A stretch of DNA of 15,534 nt from CAIVSN01 sp043778375 (GCA_043778375.1 JAYWGH010000058.1:1-15534); one strand, 5' to 3'. Counted from the stretch's first letter, positions 8,035-15,135 are shown. Translations and numbers: made by a program. Notes: generated by a model not told the origin, from the sequence alone.

Positions 8035-8658
8035 TTAATTTCCTGCGATGAGAAGGGCGTTACCAGTACTCGCTCAACCAGCTGGACAGAGAGCAGTAGT
8101 AGCAAGAACAGTAGAAGTAGCAGGGGTTACTGGAGCTGTACGTGTACATTCTGTAGATTTTGCATTTGTAAGGTTGAGACCGAGCTCTAATCGATTTGTC
8201 TCGAGAGTATTTCCTCCATCAGTTTTAGCTTTACTATCTATATTTCCTGAATTTTCAAAAGCAGTAGATATCTTATACTCTCCACGAGCTATACCATTTG
8301 CATCTGTAGAAACATTGTAGAGATAATCACAGCCTGTGGCATCTGTGAGGGCTCATTTGTTACATGATTGTCCTGTTTTTGGATCTCTTGGAAGCTTTGG
8401 TACGTAAGTAACAACTCCGTGAAATGTAGTATTGTCAGTTGCAGTGTAAGTCGCAGGAGGGTACTCTGACTTATCTTGGTAAAATTGTTCTACACCTGAT
8501 TGTACAGCTTTTACATCTGTAATCCGTGTCGTATCTCGAGCCTTCTGAATCTGGCTCGTGTAAGTAACAACTCCTCCAGTGGCAAGGATACCGATAATAG
8601 TGATAACGACGAGGAGCTCAATGAGCGTAAATCCACGAGTGTTTTTTGTAAGAAACAT
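8035..8658 (-). CDS. type IV pilin-like / pseudopilin protein
   Basis: The product is 207 aa with two in-frame TGA codons (8353-8355 and 8074-8076). The N-terminus is a class III signal: a short basic leader (MFLTKNTRG) cleaved after G9, then FTLIELLVVITIIGILA with Glu at mature position 5. This helix packs into pilus or type II secretion pseudopilus fibres. The globular part begins with QIQKARDTTRITDVKAVQSGVEQFYQ, typical of GspG-like and short pilins, and YPP follows. The C-terminal part, lost under the standard code, holds C110, C171 and C191, which with C99 could make two disulfides. A prepilin peptidase elsewhere must process it. It has its own promoter and terminator and is not in a pilus operon here. 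Confidence 0.9.
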
Positions 8659-8686
8659 GGGGTAAGGTTACAAATAAAGTGAGAGT

Positions 8687-8692
8687 ATTATA
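8687..8692 (-). promoter_or_regulatory. -10 element of the pilin-like gene
   Basis: The minus strand has a perfect TATAAT, 28 bases before the pilin ATG, predicting a leader of about 20 nt. No good -35 is visible at normal spacing. The leader has no Shine-Dalgarno sequence. Confidence 0.55.
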
Positions 8693-8760
8693 GACGAAGG
8701 GCAGAGCTTTGCGAGTGTAAAGTCCTGACAATAGTTTAAAAATATCTGTGGTAGAATATC

Positions 8761-10725
8761 CTACTTTATAAGCTTTTCAATATCTTCTCGTATTTCGGCG
8801 ACGAGCTCCAGGTCTCGGAGGTCTGCGATCTTGAACTCTGGTACTCCACTCTGCCTGACTCCATATACCTCTCCTGGCCCTCGAAGCTCGAGATCTACCT
8901 CGGCAAGCACAAAGCCATCGTTGCTATCCTCGAGTGCCTTCAGCCGCTCACCCACATATGACTTGGTGGTAAATAAATAACAGTATGACTGATGCTCTCC
9001 TCGTCCAACTCGTCCTCTAAATTGGTGGAGCTGCGAGAGTCCAAATCTCTCCGAAGCCTCGATACACATGACAGTGGCATTTGGATTATTCACTCCGACC
9101 TCAACGACCGAGGTAGACGAGAGAATATCGATCTCACCAGCAAAAAATGACTGCATAACGAGGTCTTTTTCGCGGCCTGAGAGTCGTCCATGGACGAGTC
9201 CGATACGACGATGTGGAAATATCGCTCGCAGGGTCTCGGCGGTATTGACGGCACTCGCTATATCGAGTGACTCAGACTCCTCGACGAGGGGAGATATCCA
9301 AAATACTTGCCTCCCACGCAGGATTTCCTCCTCGATCACTCGGTATATCTGCTCTCGTTGGTGCTCTTTGACGACGGCTGTGTGGATGGGGAGTCTCCCG
9401 ACTGGATACTCATTGAGTATCGATAAATCCTGATCTCCGTAGAGCGTGAGCGCCAGTGTCCGTGGGATCGGAGTTGCCGTCATATTGAGGGTATGTGGGA
9501 AAATCCCCCCAGCAAGGCTAAAATACGCCTCGAGTGCCTTGCGCTGGTTGACCCCAAAACGATGTTGCTCGTCCACGACCACAAACCCGAGGTTTGCAAA
9601 CTGCACAGTATCCTCGATGAGCGCGTGTGTCCCGATGATGAGATCAGTCTCATGTACTCGGAGTCGCTCTTTTGCTGCTTTCTTTTGACCTGCAGTGAGC
9701 GACCCGACGAGGAGATCTACTCGGATACCGAGCTCTCCAAACTGGCGGATAAATCCTTCAAAGTGTTGTCTCGCGAGTATCTCAGTCGGTGCCATTATAG
9801 CGACTTGTACTTGCTGAGTCTGGATCGCATGAATAGCTGCTAAAAAAGCTACGATCGTTTTGCCTGTACCGACATCTCCTTGGAGGAGTCTCGCCATAGC
9901 ATGAGCGCCTCACATATCTCGTAATATCTGGAAAAGGACGATTTTTTGCTTGCCCGTGAGCTCGTATGGAAGTCCATCGACAAGAGACTTCATGAGCTCG
10001 GCATTGAGGGGGATCACGGGAGATTTTCCGGCACTTTTTGACGCCTCCGACCGCTTGCGCTCGAGCCCCTGATACTGGATCATGAAGAGCTCTTCGTAGG
10101 CAAGTTCCTCCCGGGCTCGTGCCCAGTCTGCCTCGCTTTTTGGGAAGTGGAGCGCCTCGATATTGAGTACTCTTGGGCGAAAGTTTTTGGCATCTCTGAT
10201 CTCGCGAGGGAGTACCTCGGTGATCTCCGCGAGTGTGTGGCGGATGAGCTCAATCTTGTCTACAAACCAAGTCCCAGGGATATAGAGCACATCTGAGTAA
10301 ACTGGTACAAAGGCACTCTGATCTGCGTGTGCACTCGAGAGCTCTGGAGACGGGAAAGAGAGCTTACCGTAGTCATACTTTGCTCGTCCAAATATGATTA
10401 CTGGATCGCCCACTGCAAACTTTGCGAGAAAGTATGGTTTCGTAAACCATACAGCCTCAGCTCTTGAGTCATTGCGATCGAGGAGGATGACTTTTGTAAG
10501 GGTTTTCCCGTTACGAGTCCGCTCAGAGGTGATTGCTTCGATCGTGGCACGCAGAGTATTTTTTTCCTGGAGGTTTACATACGCAAAACTCTCAAGAATC
10601 TGTGATCTGTTTTCGAGTGCTCTCGGAAAATGTCCCCAGAGATCGAGGGTCGTGAGTATCCCTGCTGTGGTGAGCTTTTTGATATGTGTATCCGTTGTAT
10701 GGAGGAGTGACTTTGTCAGGAGCAT
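8761..10725 (-). CDS. recG: ATP-dependent DNA helicase RecG
   Basis: The product is 654 aa, a little shorter than the usual 680-700. The N-terminal wedge/OB domain includes TLRATIEAITSERT and VILLDRNDSRAEAVWF. The TGA at 9910-9912 is codon 272 (Gly), just before the Walker A motif GDVGTGKT (283-290). Other superfamily 2 motifs are APTEILARQHF, the DEQH box (385-388) in VVDEQHRFGV, TATPIPRT, and the C-terminal helicase motif QFRGRVGRG. The TRG region follows with VDLELRGPGEVYGVRQSG. RecG regresses stalled forks and processes branched DNA. The ATG at 10725 lies 141 bp from the divergent tRNA-His. I see no Shine-Dalgarno sequence. The standard code would wrongly split it in two. Confidence 0.96.
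10432..10452. repeat. perfect 9-bp inverted repeat inside recG
   Basis: GTATGGTTT and AAACCATAC are separated by CGT. It lies in the codons for VWFTKPY of RecG. Its half-site TATGGT/ACCATA also makes up the dyad upstream of csoR. Confidence 0.6.
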
Positions 10726-10811
10726 GCGCCCATCATAGGGGGAATTTTGAGGGTCGCAAGCGGTAAAAATCTACTCTTGCAGAGAGTTTTACCTGAGCTC
10801 GACTTTTTGCG

Positions 10812-10839
10812 TTGCGAAATCCGACTCTTTCCATATACT
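10812..10839 (+). promoter_or_regulatory. promoter of tRNA-His
   Basis: TTGCGA (10812-10817), a 16-nt spacer and TATACT (10834-10839) place transcription start near 10846, about 20 nt before the tRNA. A nearly identical layout (TTGCTC-16-TATACT) precedes the gene at 15182. Confidence 0.6.
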
Positions 10840-10866
10840 TTGCGGGCTATTTTTGAGACACACCAC

Positions 10867-10944
10867 GGCGGTCGTAGTTCAATTGGTTAGAGCGCCAGAC
10901 TGTGAATCTGGATGTTGCGAGTTCAAGCCTCGTCGATCGCCCCA
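10867..10944 (+). tRNA. tRNA-His (GTG anticodon)
   Basis: All stems fold. The acceptor GCGGTCG (10868-10874) pairs with CGATCGC (10934-10940). The D stem is GTTC/GAGC, the anticodon stem CCAGA/TCTGG has loop CTGTGAA (anticodon GTG), and the T arm is GCGAG-TTCAAGC-CTCGT. An extra G at 10867 (position -1) pairs with C73 at 10941, the identity pair of bacterial tRNA-His. The CCA end (10942-10944) is encoded. Confidence 0.96.
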
Positions 10945-11043
10945 TTTTAAAATCTCTTCGGAGCTCGTAATGGCAAATACCCCCATGATTTAAACGGCAC
11001 TATCGCCACTTACTTCATAATCTTTATTTCTTAATTTTTACAT
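10945..11043 (+). other. leader between tRNA-His and rpsA
   Basis: No clear terminator follows the tRNA, so rpsA may be partly transcribed through it. A CATAAT hexamer (11016-11021) could be an rpsA -10, but no good -35 is seen. The last 20 nt before the ATG are T-rich with no Shine-Dalgarno sequence. Confidence 0.4.
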
Positions 11044-12210
11044 ATGGCAGCAACAGACTTTGTCGATCTACTCGGCAAATCAGAGCCGATAAATACTCCT
11101 GTTTCTGGAACAATTGTTTCAGGAACGGTCATTTCAGCAAATCAGAAAATGATCATCGTCGATATCGGCGAGGGTCAATTCACTGGAGTTATTGCGGGAA
11201 CGCACATGACTTCTTCTACTGAAGATGCAGGAAATCTCGGTCCTGGTGATAAGGTAGATTCTATTGTTATCGGTGAAGACCGACACTCTGGTATCGTCCA
11301 CCTCTCACTTCGTAAGGCTTCTCAGATCAAGCTCATCGAAAAACTCCACTCAAATTTTGATACAAAGGAGATTATTACGGTGATCCCAAATGAGGCAAAC
11401 AAGGGAGGACTTCTCATTGATCTCGATGGTATCAAGGGATTCATCCCAGTTTCGCAGTTGACTCCGGTCAACTATCCTCGTGTGGAAGGAGCAAATCCTG
11501 AGCGAATTCTCGAGCATCTCCAGAAGCTCGTTGGAAAACCATTCAAGGTACGAGTTATCAATGTCGACAACGACGGAAAGAAAATCATATTCTCTGAGAA
11601 GGCAGCTCTCGACGAGCAGCGCTCTGCAGTGATGTCCACTCTCAAGCCAGGAGATATGGTAGAGGGAGTGGTTTCAGGAATTCTTACTTACGGACTCTTC
11701 ATCACATTTAATGGTATTGAGGGACTCGTCCACGTATCAGAAATCGACTGGGGACATGTAGCAAATCCATCAAAGTTTGCAAAGATTGGTGATGAGGTAA
11801 AAGTGCAAGTTATCGGAGTAGAAGGCGACAAAATCAGCCTCTCTATGAAGAGACTTCGGCCAAATCCATGGGCTGAGCTTGCCGCAAAATACAAGGTTGA
11901 TGATATCGTTGAGGTACCTATACTCCGAGTATCACAGTTTGGAGTGTTTCTCGCTCTCGATGGTGGGATCTCTGGTCTCATCCACCTCTCAGAGGTAACG
12001 GGTGAGGCAACTGAGCTCAATGCTGGAGATGTATGCAAGGCAAAGATCATCACTTTTGATGCTCAAGCAAAGCGTATTGGTCTCTCTATGAAGGCTCTTG
12101 ATCCAAACTATACTGGACCAAGTGCAGAGGCGATCGCCGCTACTGAGTCAAAGCCAAAACGAGCTCCACGAAAGCCAAAAGCTGAGGGAACTGAGGCAGC
12201 AGCTGAGTAG
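11044..12210 (+). CDS. rpsA: 30S ribosomal protein S1 (four S1 domains)
   Basis: The product is 388 aa with no recoded TGA, ending in TAG. Four S1 OB folds lie at roughly 19-93, 108-187, 205-273 and 290-358. The last two are the most canonical: GDMVEGVVSGILTYGLFI...GLVHVSEI and DIVEVPILRVSQFGVFLAL...GLIHLSEV. The tail is Lys/Pro/Ala-rich (SKPKRAPRKPKAEG). S1 binds U-rich mRNA leaders and helps unfold and place mRNA on the 30S subunit. That fits a genome whose starts lack Shine-Dalgarno sequences but often carry U-rich leaders. Four domains is the short form; proteobacterial S1 has six. It stands alone after tRNA-His and ends at a strong terminator. Confidence 0.95.
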   Translation: MAATDFVDLLGKSEPINTPVSGTIVSGTVISANQKMIIVDIGEGQFTGVIAGTHMTSSTEDAGNLGPGDKVDSIVIGEDRHSGIVHLSLRKASQIKLIEKLHSNFDTKEIITVIPNEANKGGLLIDLDGIKGFIPVSQLTPVNYPRVEGANPERILEHLQKLVGKPFKVRVINVDNDGKKIIFSEKAALDEQRSAVMSTLKPGDMVEGVVSGILTYGLFITFNGIEGLVHVSEIDWGHVANPSKFAKIGDEVKVQVIGVEGDKISLSMKRLRPNPWAELAAKYKVDDIVEVPILRVSQFGVFLALDGGISGLIHLSEVTGEATELNAGDVCKAKIITFDAQAKRIGLSMKALDPNYTGPSAEAIAATESKPKRAPRKPKAEGTEAAAE

Positions 12211-12223
12211 TCACGCAGAGAGT

Positions 12224-12249
12224 AAAAAGACCCGAAAGGGTCTTTTTTT
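12224..12249 (+). terminator. rho-independent terminator of rpsA
   Basis: AAAAAGACCC (12224-12233), a GAAA tetraloop and GGGTCTTTTTTT give a stem of up to 10 bp running into a T7 tract. It begins 13 bases after the rpsA TAG. Confidence 0.93.
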
Positions 12250-12311
12250 GTGGTTCTCTCAGGAATCTGGAGGTTTTGGGTCGAGGCTAGAGAATCTCCG
12301 TGGGATATCTT

Positions 12312-12339
12312 TTGATATAGCTACAAATTATGCTACAAT
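12312..12339 (+). promoter_or_regulatory. promoter of the toxin-antitoxin operon
   Basis: TTGATA (12312-12317), a 16-nt spacer and TACAAT (12334-12339) lie 30 bases before the antitoxin ATG, with predicted start near 12346. Confidence 0.6.
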
Positions 12340-12352
12340 AAAAGCATATTAT

Positions 12353-12362
12353 TTGTATACAA
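12353..12362. promoter_or_regulatory. palindrome, candidate antitoxin operator
   Basis: TTGTATACAA is a perfect 10-bp palindrome in the antitoxin leader, between the promoter and the ATG. Phd/YefM antitoxins bind short palindromes at this kind of place to repress their own operon; its role here is inferred from position. Confidence 0.4.
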
Positions 12363-12369
12363 TATTTTT

Positions 12370-12651
12370 ATGAGATCTGATCAATGTATTTCTATAACCG
12401 ACCTCAGGCGCAAGACTACTGAGTATATTGGTGCAGGGGTTCCGACTGAGCAATTTGTATTTGTGGGGAGTAGACCCACGAGTGCACTTCTTACTATACA
12501 GCGGTATGAGGAGCTCAAAAAAATAGAGTCTGCGCATTATGAGATGAGTATGGACATTGATTTTATCCCATTTGAAGATCTAGATATACCCCAAAAACAA
12601 GAATTCACTGACGCAATAGCGCGCAAAAACTCTCAGTTTGTAGATTTTTAG
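12370..12651 (+). CDS. Phd/YefM-like antitoxin
   Basis: The product is 93 aa, ending in TAG. The N-terminal half fits the Phd/YefM DNA-binding and dimerisation fold: ISITDLRRKTTEYI, then FVFVGSRPTSALLTIQRYEELKK, matching the family pattern of a strand, a turn with R-P, and L-x-x-x-x-Y-E-E-L. The acidic C-terminal part (MDIDFIPFEDLDIPQ) would be the toxin-binding tail. A toxin gene starts 3 nt later. By family it neutralises the toxin and represses the operon with it. A clear promoter and a palindrome lie upstream. No TGA codons are present. Confidence 0.82.
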   Translation: MRSDQCISITDLRRKTTEYIGAGVPTEQFVFVGSRPTSALLTIQRYEELKKIESAHYEMSMDIDFIPFEDLDIPQKQEFTDAIARKNSQFVDF

Positions 12652-12654
12652 TCT

Positions 12655-12909
12655 ATGAGTCTTAAAATTGAAAAAGTTCTTATAGATGAGAGTCTTGTCC
12701 AGTATCTATCTGATCGAAAACTTCTCGCTGCATATAAGAAAGCAAAAGACTATATATTGGAGAGAAACTACCAAAATAGCGCATTGAAGCTCCGAGAGCC
12801 TAAAAAGAAAGGTATTTGGTACTTTCGCATAAATCGTCAGTATAGAGCGCATGCGACGTATTTAGATGGAGCACTTCGAATCCATGCAATAGATAATCAT
12901 CAGAAATAA
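12655..12909 (+). CDS. RelE/ParE-superfamily toxin
   Basis: The product is 84 aa, ATG to TAA. The small alpha/beta layout and the C-terminal pattern GIWYFRINRQYRAHATYLDGALRIHAIDNHQK fit the RelE/ParE superfamily: strand with R-I-x-x-Q-Y-R, a turn, a hydrophobic strand, and a terminal D-x-H. YKKAKDYILERNYQNSALKLRE forms the preceding helices. The position right after a Phd-like antitoxin supports this. RelE types cleave mRNA on the ribosome, while ParE types inhibit gyrase; I cannot tell which applies. The gene faces the 49-aa minus-strand gene, with stops 10 bases apart and no terminator visible between them. Confidence 0.82.
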   Translation: MSLKIEKVLIDESLVQYLSDRKLLAAYKKAKDYILERNYQNSALKLREPKKKGIWYFRINRQYRAHATYLDGALRIHAIDNHQK

Positions 12910-12919
12910 GGAGTAGAAT

Positions 12920-13069
12920 CTAGAAAATGCAAAGTAACCCGACTACAAGTGCTGTGACGGTAGCTCAAAGTCATACAGAGCCCATACTTCATCCTCCACC
13001 TCCTCCAGAGCTTGCTGCTGGCGCCTCATGATGATCATCGTGAGAGTCGTGTCCGTGATCTACTGACAT
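12920..13069 (-). CDS. hidden 49-aa His-rich, Gly-linked, single-helix membrane peptide
   Basis: This gene is invisible under the standard code: three TGA codons (12989-12991, 12971-12973, 12965-12967) lie in its 49 residues. Read in code 25 from ATG 13069 to TAG 12920-12922, it begins MSVDHGHDSHDDHHEAP with five His and five Asp. An uninterrupted run of six Gly follows, then a hydrophobic helix ATVTALVVGLLCIF with one Cys near the end. The layout suggests a soluble metal-binding head on a flexible linker with a C-terminal membrane anchor. It lies 68 nt after the YecM-like gene on the same strand. There is no homology evidence, so reality rests on composition, architecture and TGA falling in Gly-rich positions. 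Copper, nickel or zinc binding is inference. Confidence 0.6.
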
Positions 13070-13137
13070 AATGTACAATTACTTTCCATTGCGTTTAAAT
13101 TATCCAAAAACTGGAGAATGCAAGGAGAAAGTATCTT

Positions 13138-13653
13138 TTAGCGGTTCGGGAGGTCTTTTTCGAGTACTTCTACGACATAGCGGAGTGAGAACTCATGAAA
13201 TTTTGTACAATACTCTCCATATCTGAGTGCTACCTCAGGATTGAGGCTTTTGGAGATTGCTCCCGTCTCAAACGCGAGATCAGGATGGAGGCGAATAAAC
13301 TCTTTTGGGTGCATGCCGGTAGCAATTTCTGCATGTTCCCAACCTTCTTTGTAGTCACTTCCTGACTTTGGTGCTGGGAGCTCAACACACTCTATCGTCC
13401 ACTCATTATATATGTATGGCGTATTTAAAAGGTAAGTGCGTATCGGTCGCCCAGCAATCATTATTTCTCCGAGACAAGTGGCGAGAGTATCGAGTATTTT
13501 GGATACCCTCTCGTAGTCCAGTAGAGTCGGTACTCTGTAGCAAATATGATCGATTATATAGTCACGAAGATCAATACCATCTGCCAGGGTAGAGGCTATG
13601 ATATGATCAAGGAGAGTATCTGGAGAACTGAGAGCTGTAGTAAGTAATTGCAT
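13138..13653 (-). CDS. YecM-like protein of the VOC (glyoxalase/bleomycin-resistance) superfamily
   Basis: The product is 171 aa, ATG to TAA, with no recoded TGA. It matches E. coli YecM in order: DHICYRV (35-41), IAGRPIRTYLL (66-76), a W...VELPAP segment (85-95), and EGWEHAEI (103-110), all strongly conserved there. H36, E91 and H107 sit where VOC proteins carry metal ligands. YecM's function is not known; its fold resembles isomerases and oxygenases that use a divalent metal. The gene diverges from csoR across a 106-bp region holding the CsoR-like dyad, so the two may share control. The downstream 49-aa peptide may be co-transcribed. Confidence 0.82.
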   Translation of the reverse strand: MQLLTTALSSPDTLLDHIIASTLADGIDLRDYIIDHICYRVPTLLDYERVSKILDTLATCLGEIMIAGRPIRTYLLNTPYIYNEWTIECVELPAPKSGSDYKEGWEHAEIATGMHPKEFIRLHPDLAFETGAISKSLNPEVALRYGEYCTKFHEFSLRYVVEVLEKDLPNR

Positions 13654-13659
13654 GTTTAT

Positions 13660-13687
13660 ACATTATGTTGAGGAGCTTTCGCGTCAA
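13660..13687 (-). promoter_or_regulatory. candidate yecM-like promoter
   Basis: On the minus strand TTGACG (13682-13687), a 16-nt spacer and TAATGT (13660-13665) precede the ATG at 13653 by only 6 bases. The transcript would be leaderless or nearly so. The -10 match is weak. Confidence 0.35.
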
Positions 13688-13718
13688 TTTCTTGTTTTGA
13701 TTTTTAGATTTTTTTGTA

Positions 13719-13740
13719 TATGGTAACCATACCATATGGT
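13719..13740. promoter_or_regulatory. candidate CsoR operator (nested dyads)
   Basis: TATGGT-A-ACCATA (13719-13731) overlaps the perfect palindrome ACCATATGGT (13731-13740), giving four half-sites in alternating orientation. An ATACC (13729-13733) and GGTAT (13743-13747) pair also frames this. The array covers the -35 region and abuts the -10 of csoR, where a repressor would block RNA polymerase. CsoR family operators are GC-containing dyads with ATACC/GGTAT-like ends; the assignment here is inferred. Confidence 0.55.
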
Positions 13741-13744
13741 CAGG

Positions 13745-13750
13745 TATAAT
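13745..13750 (+). promoter_or_regulatory. -10 element of the csoR operon
   Basis: A perfect TATAAT ends 9 bases before the csoR ATG, so the predicted transcript has a leader of about 3 nt. No -35 consensus is seen; the nested dyad occupies that place. Confidence 0.6.
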
Positions 13751-13759
13751 AAATGCACT

Positions 13760-14032
13760 ATGAGTTCTTATAAAGAAAAACTCCAGACAAATCTCAAAAA
13801 AGCACTTTGAACACTCCGTAAAGTAGAAGAGCTCATCGAGTGTGATGCGTACTGTGCGGATATTGCTCATCAGGTAAATGCTACTATGGGACTTCTCCAG
13901 AGTCTCAATCGTGAGCTCCTCAAGAATCATCTGGCAAAATGTGGATCAACCAAACTTACAAATAATCATCCAGAAAAAGCCGAATTCATAGAAGAACTCG
14001 TTCGTACCTGGGATGTCGCTACTCGTAAATAA
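13760..14032 (+). CDS. csoR: CsoR-type copper-sensing transcriptional repressor
   Basis: The product is 90 aa with TGA 13808-13810 as G17, the Gly expected in the L-x-GQ-L-R-G region (here ALGTLRKVEELIE). It is an all-helical DUF156 protein. The Cu(I) ligands fit exactly: C32 in DAYCADI, H57 and C61 in LLKNHLAKC, with spacings of 25 and 4 identical to C36-H61-C65 of M. tuberculosis CsoR, and Tyr (Y31) before the first Cys as there. In the family, Cu(I) binding releases the tetramer from its operator and turns on copper-resistance genes. A dyad overlapping its own promoter suggests autoregulation. It heads an operon: the next gene begins 8 nt later. C28 is an extra Cys. A RcnR or FrmR role is less likely given the C-H-C set. 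Confidence 0.9.
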
Positions 14033-14040
14033 TACATTTT

Positions 14041-14508
14041 ATGCAATTTTCTCGTAAACACTCGGCCACTCTCCTCAAATATCTCTGAGTGAGCTTCATC
14101 ACCGGGGCTATCTCCCATGGATTTTTCTCGACTGGTAGGTCACTCGCTACTGCTGGACTCGGAGTAATATTTTTTTCAATCGGACACTTTCTTGAGATAT
14201 CTGAACACTCAAAAGATCTCTGGCGTAGTATTCTTCTGTCTGCTCTCCTCGCAGTAGCTATAGGCGCTGTGACCTGAGGTTTACAACATTTTCCTGACTC
14301 ACCAGAGCGGAGTGCGTGGATCCTCCCGCTTGGCTACGCTCTATCCATAGGAGTCCTCGCGTACATAGATCGCGCTAAATTTGCACGACGGGAGTGGATT
14401 TATACTGGTATCTCACTCTTACTCGTACTTGCTCTGAGCGCTGGGTTATTTGCATACTATGACACTCATCACCTCAATATAGAAGTTCCTGGATCTCATG
14501 CTCATTAA
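14041..14508 (+). CDS. five-helix membrane protein of unknown family, second gene of the csoR operon
   Basis: The product is 155 aa, using TGA as Gly at 14086-14088 and 14275-14277. Hydropathy by eye gives about five transmembrane segments: near 10-29, 36-55, 62-85, 95-113 and 121-142. Histidines sit at segment ends (ISHGFF, IGHFLEISEH, GLQHF), and the tail is His-rich (DTHHLNIEVPGSHAH). I do not recognise the family; it is not a P-type ATPase, CDF or CopC/CopD member by any motif I can see. It begins 8 nt after csoR and ends 11 nt before the DUF305 gene. Co-regulation with csoR suggests a job in copper handling, perhaps transport or membrane storage; this is inference. Confidence 0.8.
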
Positions 14509-14519
14509 TCTATCTTTAT

Positions 14520-15065
14520 ATGAACAAATCAATCTTTACTATCTGTAGTCCTTACTTTACTATTGCCTGTGTGATCTCCTCTGCGATCTGTACCGTTGTA
14601 ATGATCTGGTGAGTCTACGCCATGCGAGCCGATATGCAAACTATGCAAAAATCTATGACTATGAGTCCCGCTCCTGTTGCGAGCTCGGTAGCAAAGAAGC
14701 CGCAAGATCCGATGTTCGAGCATTGTCAGTCTATGCCAGGTATGAGCGGCTGTGCCGAGATACTTGCTGCCGGCTCTCACTCAAATATGAGCATGGGGGA
14801 TCATATGAATATGTCCTCTGATCCTATGGCGATGAGTATGGCGGATATGGGAAAGATGCTTGAGGGGAAGACAGGAGACGCACTCGACCAGGCATTTCTT
14901 GAGGGGATGATCCCACATCATCAATGAGCCGTTGATATGGCTCGGGTGCTCACTGGATCAAAGCGACCAGAACTACGCAAGATGGGGGAGGATATTATCC
15001 GCAGTCAGACGACTGAGATCGAGCAGATGCGAAAGTGGCAAAAAGAGTGGTATCCTGCTAAGTAA
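14520..15065 (+). CDS. membrane-anchored Met-rich DUF305 protein
   Basis: The product is 181 aa. TGA codons at 14610-14612 (G31) and 14925-14927 (G136) are read as Gly. An N-terminal membrane helix (about 5-34) anchors or exports it. Residues 35-113 hold 17 Met with His and Asp, e.g. HSNMSMGDHMNMS and MAMSMADMGKM. The DUF305 four-helix domain starts near 119 and has the signature FLEGMIPHHQGAVDMA; G136 is the recoded codon in HHQGA. The rest (SQTTEIEQMRKWQKEW) is also typical. Related DUF305 proteins such as cyanobacterial CopM bind copper in the periplasm. It is third in the csoR operon and is followed by a terminator. A copper-buffering role is likely but not proven. An earlier annotation from 14622 would lose the anchor. 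Confidence 0.92.
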
Positions 15066-15072
15066 TACTCTC

Positions 15073-15102
15073 AAATCTCTCCCTCAACCGAGAGATTTTT
15101 TT
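15073..15102 (+). terminator. rho-independent terminator of the csoR operon
   Basis: AATCTCTC (15074-15081) pairs with GAGAGATT (15090-15097) around an 8-nt loop, followed by a T tract to 15102. It begins 8 bases after the DUF305 stop. Confidence 0.88.
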
Positions 15103-15135
15103 GTGTGAATAACGCGCAATTTTAACCATACAAAA

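Noticed and set aside
9068..9843. Three plus-strand ORFs of 80-121 aa
   Set aside because: They are antisense to the conserved helicase domain of recG and have no family features.
14622..14927. 101-aa start for the DUF305 protein
   Set aside because: Starting at 14520 restores the membrane helix and reads through both Gly TGA codons.
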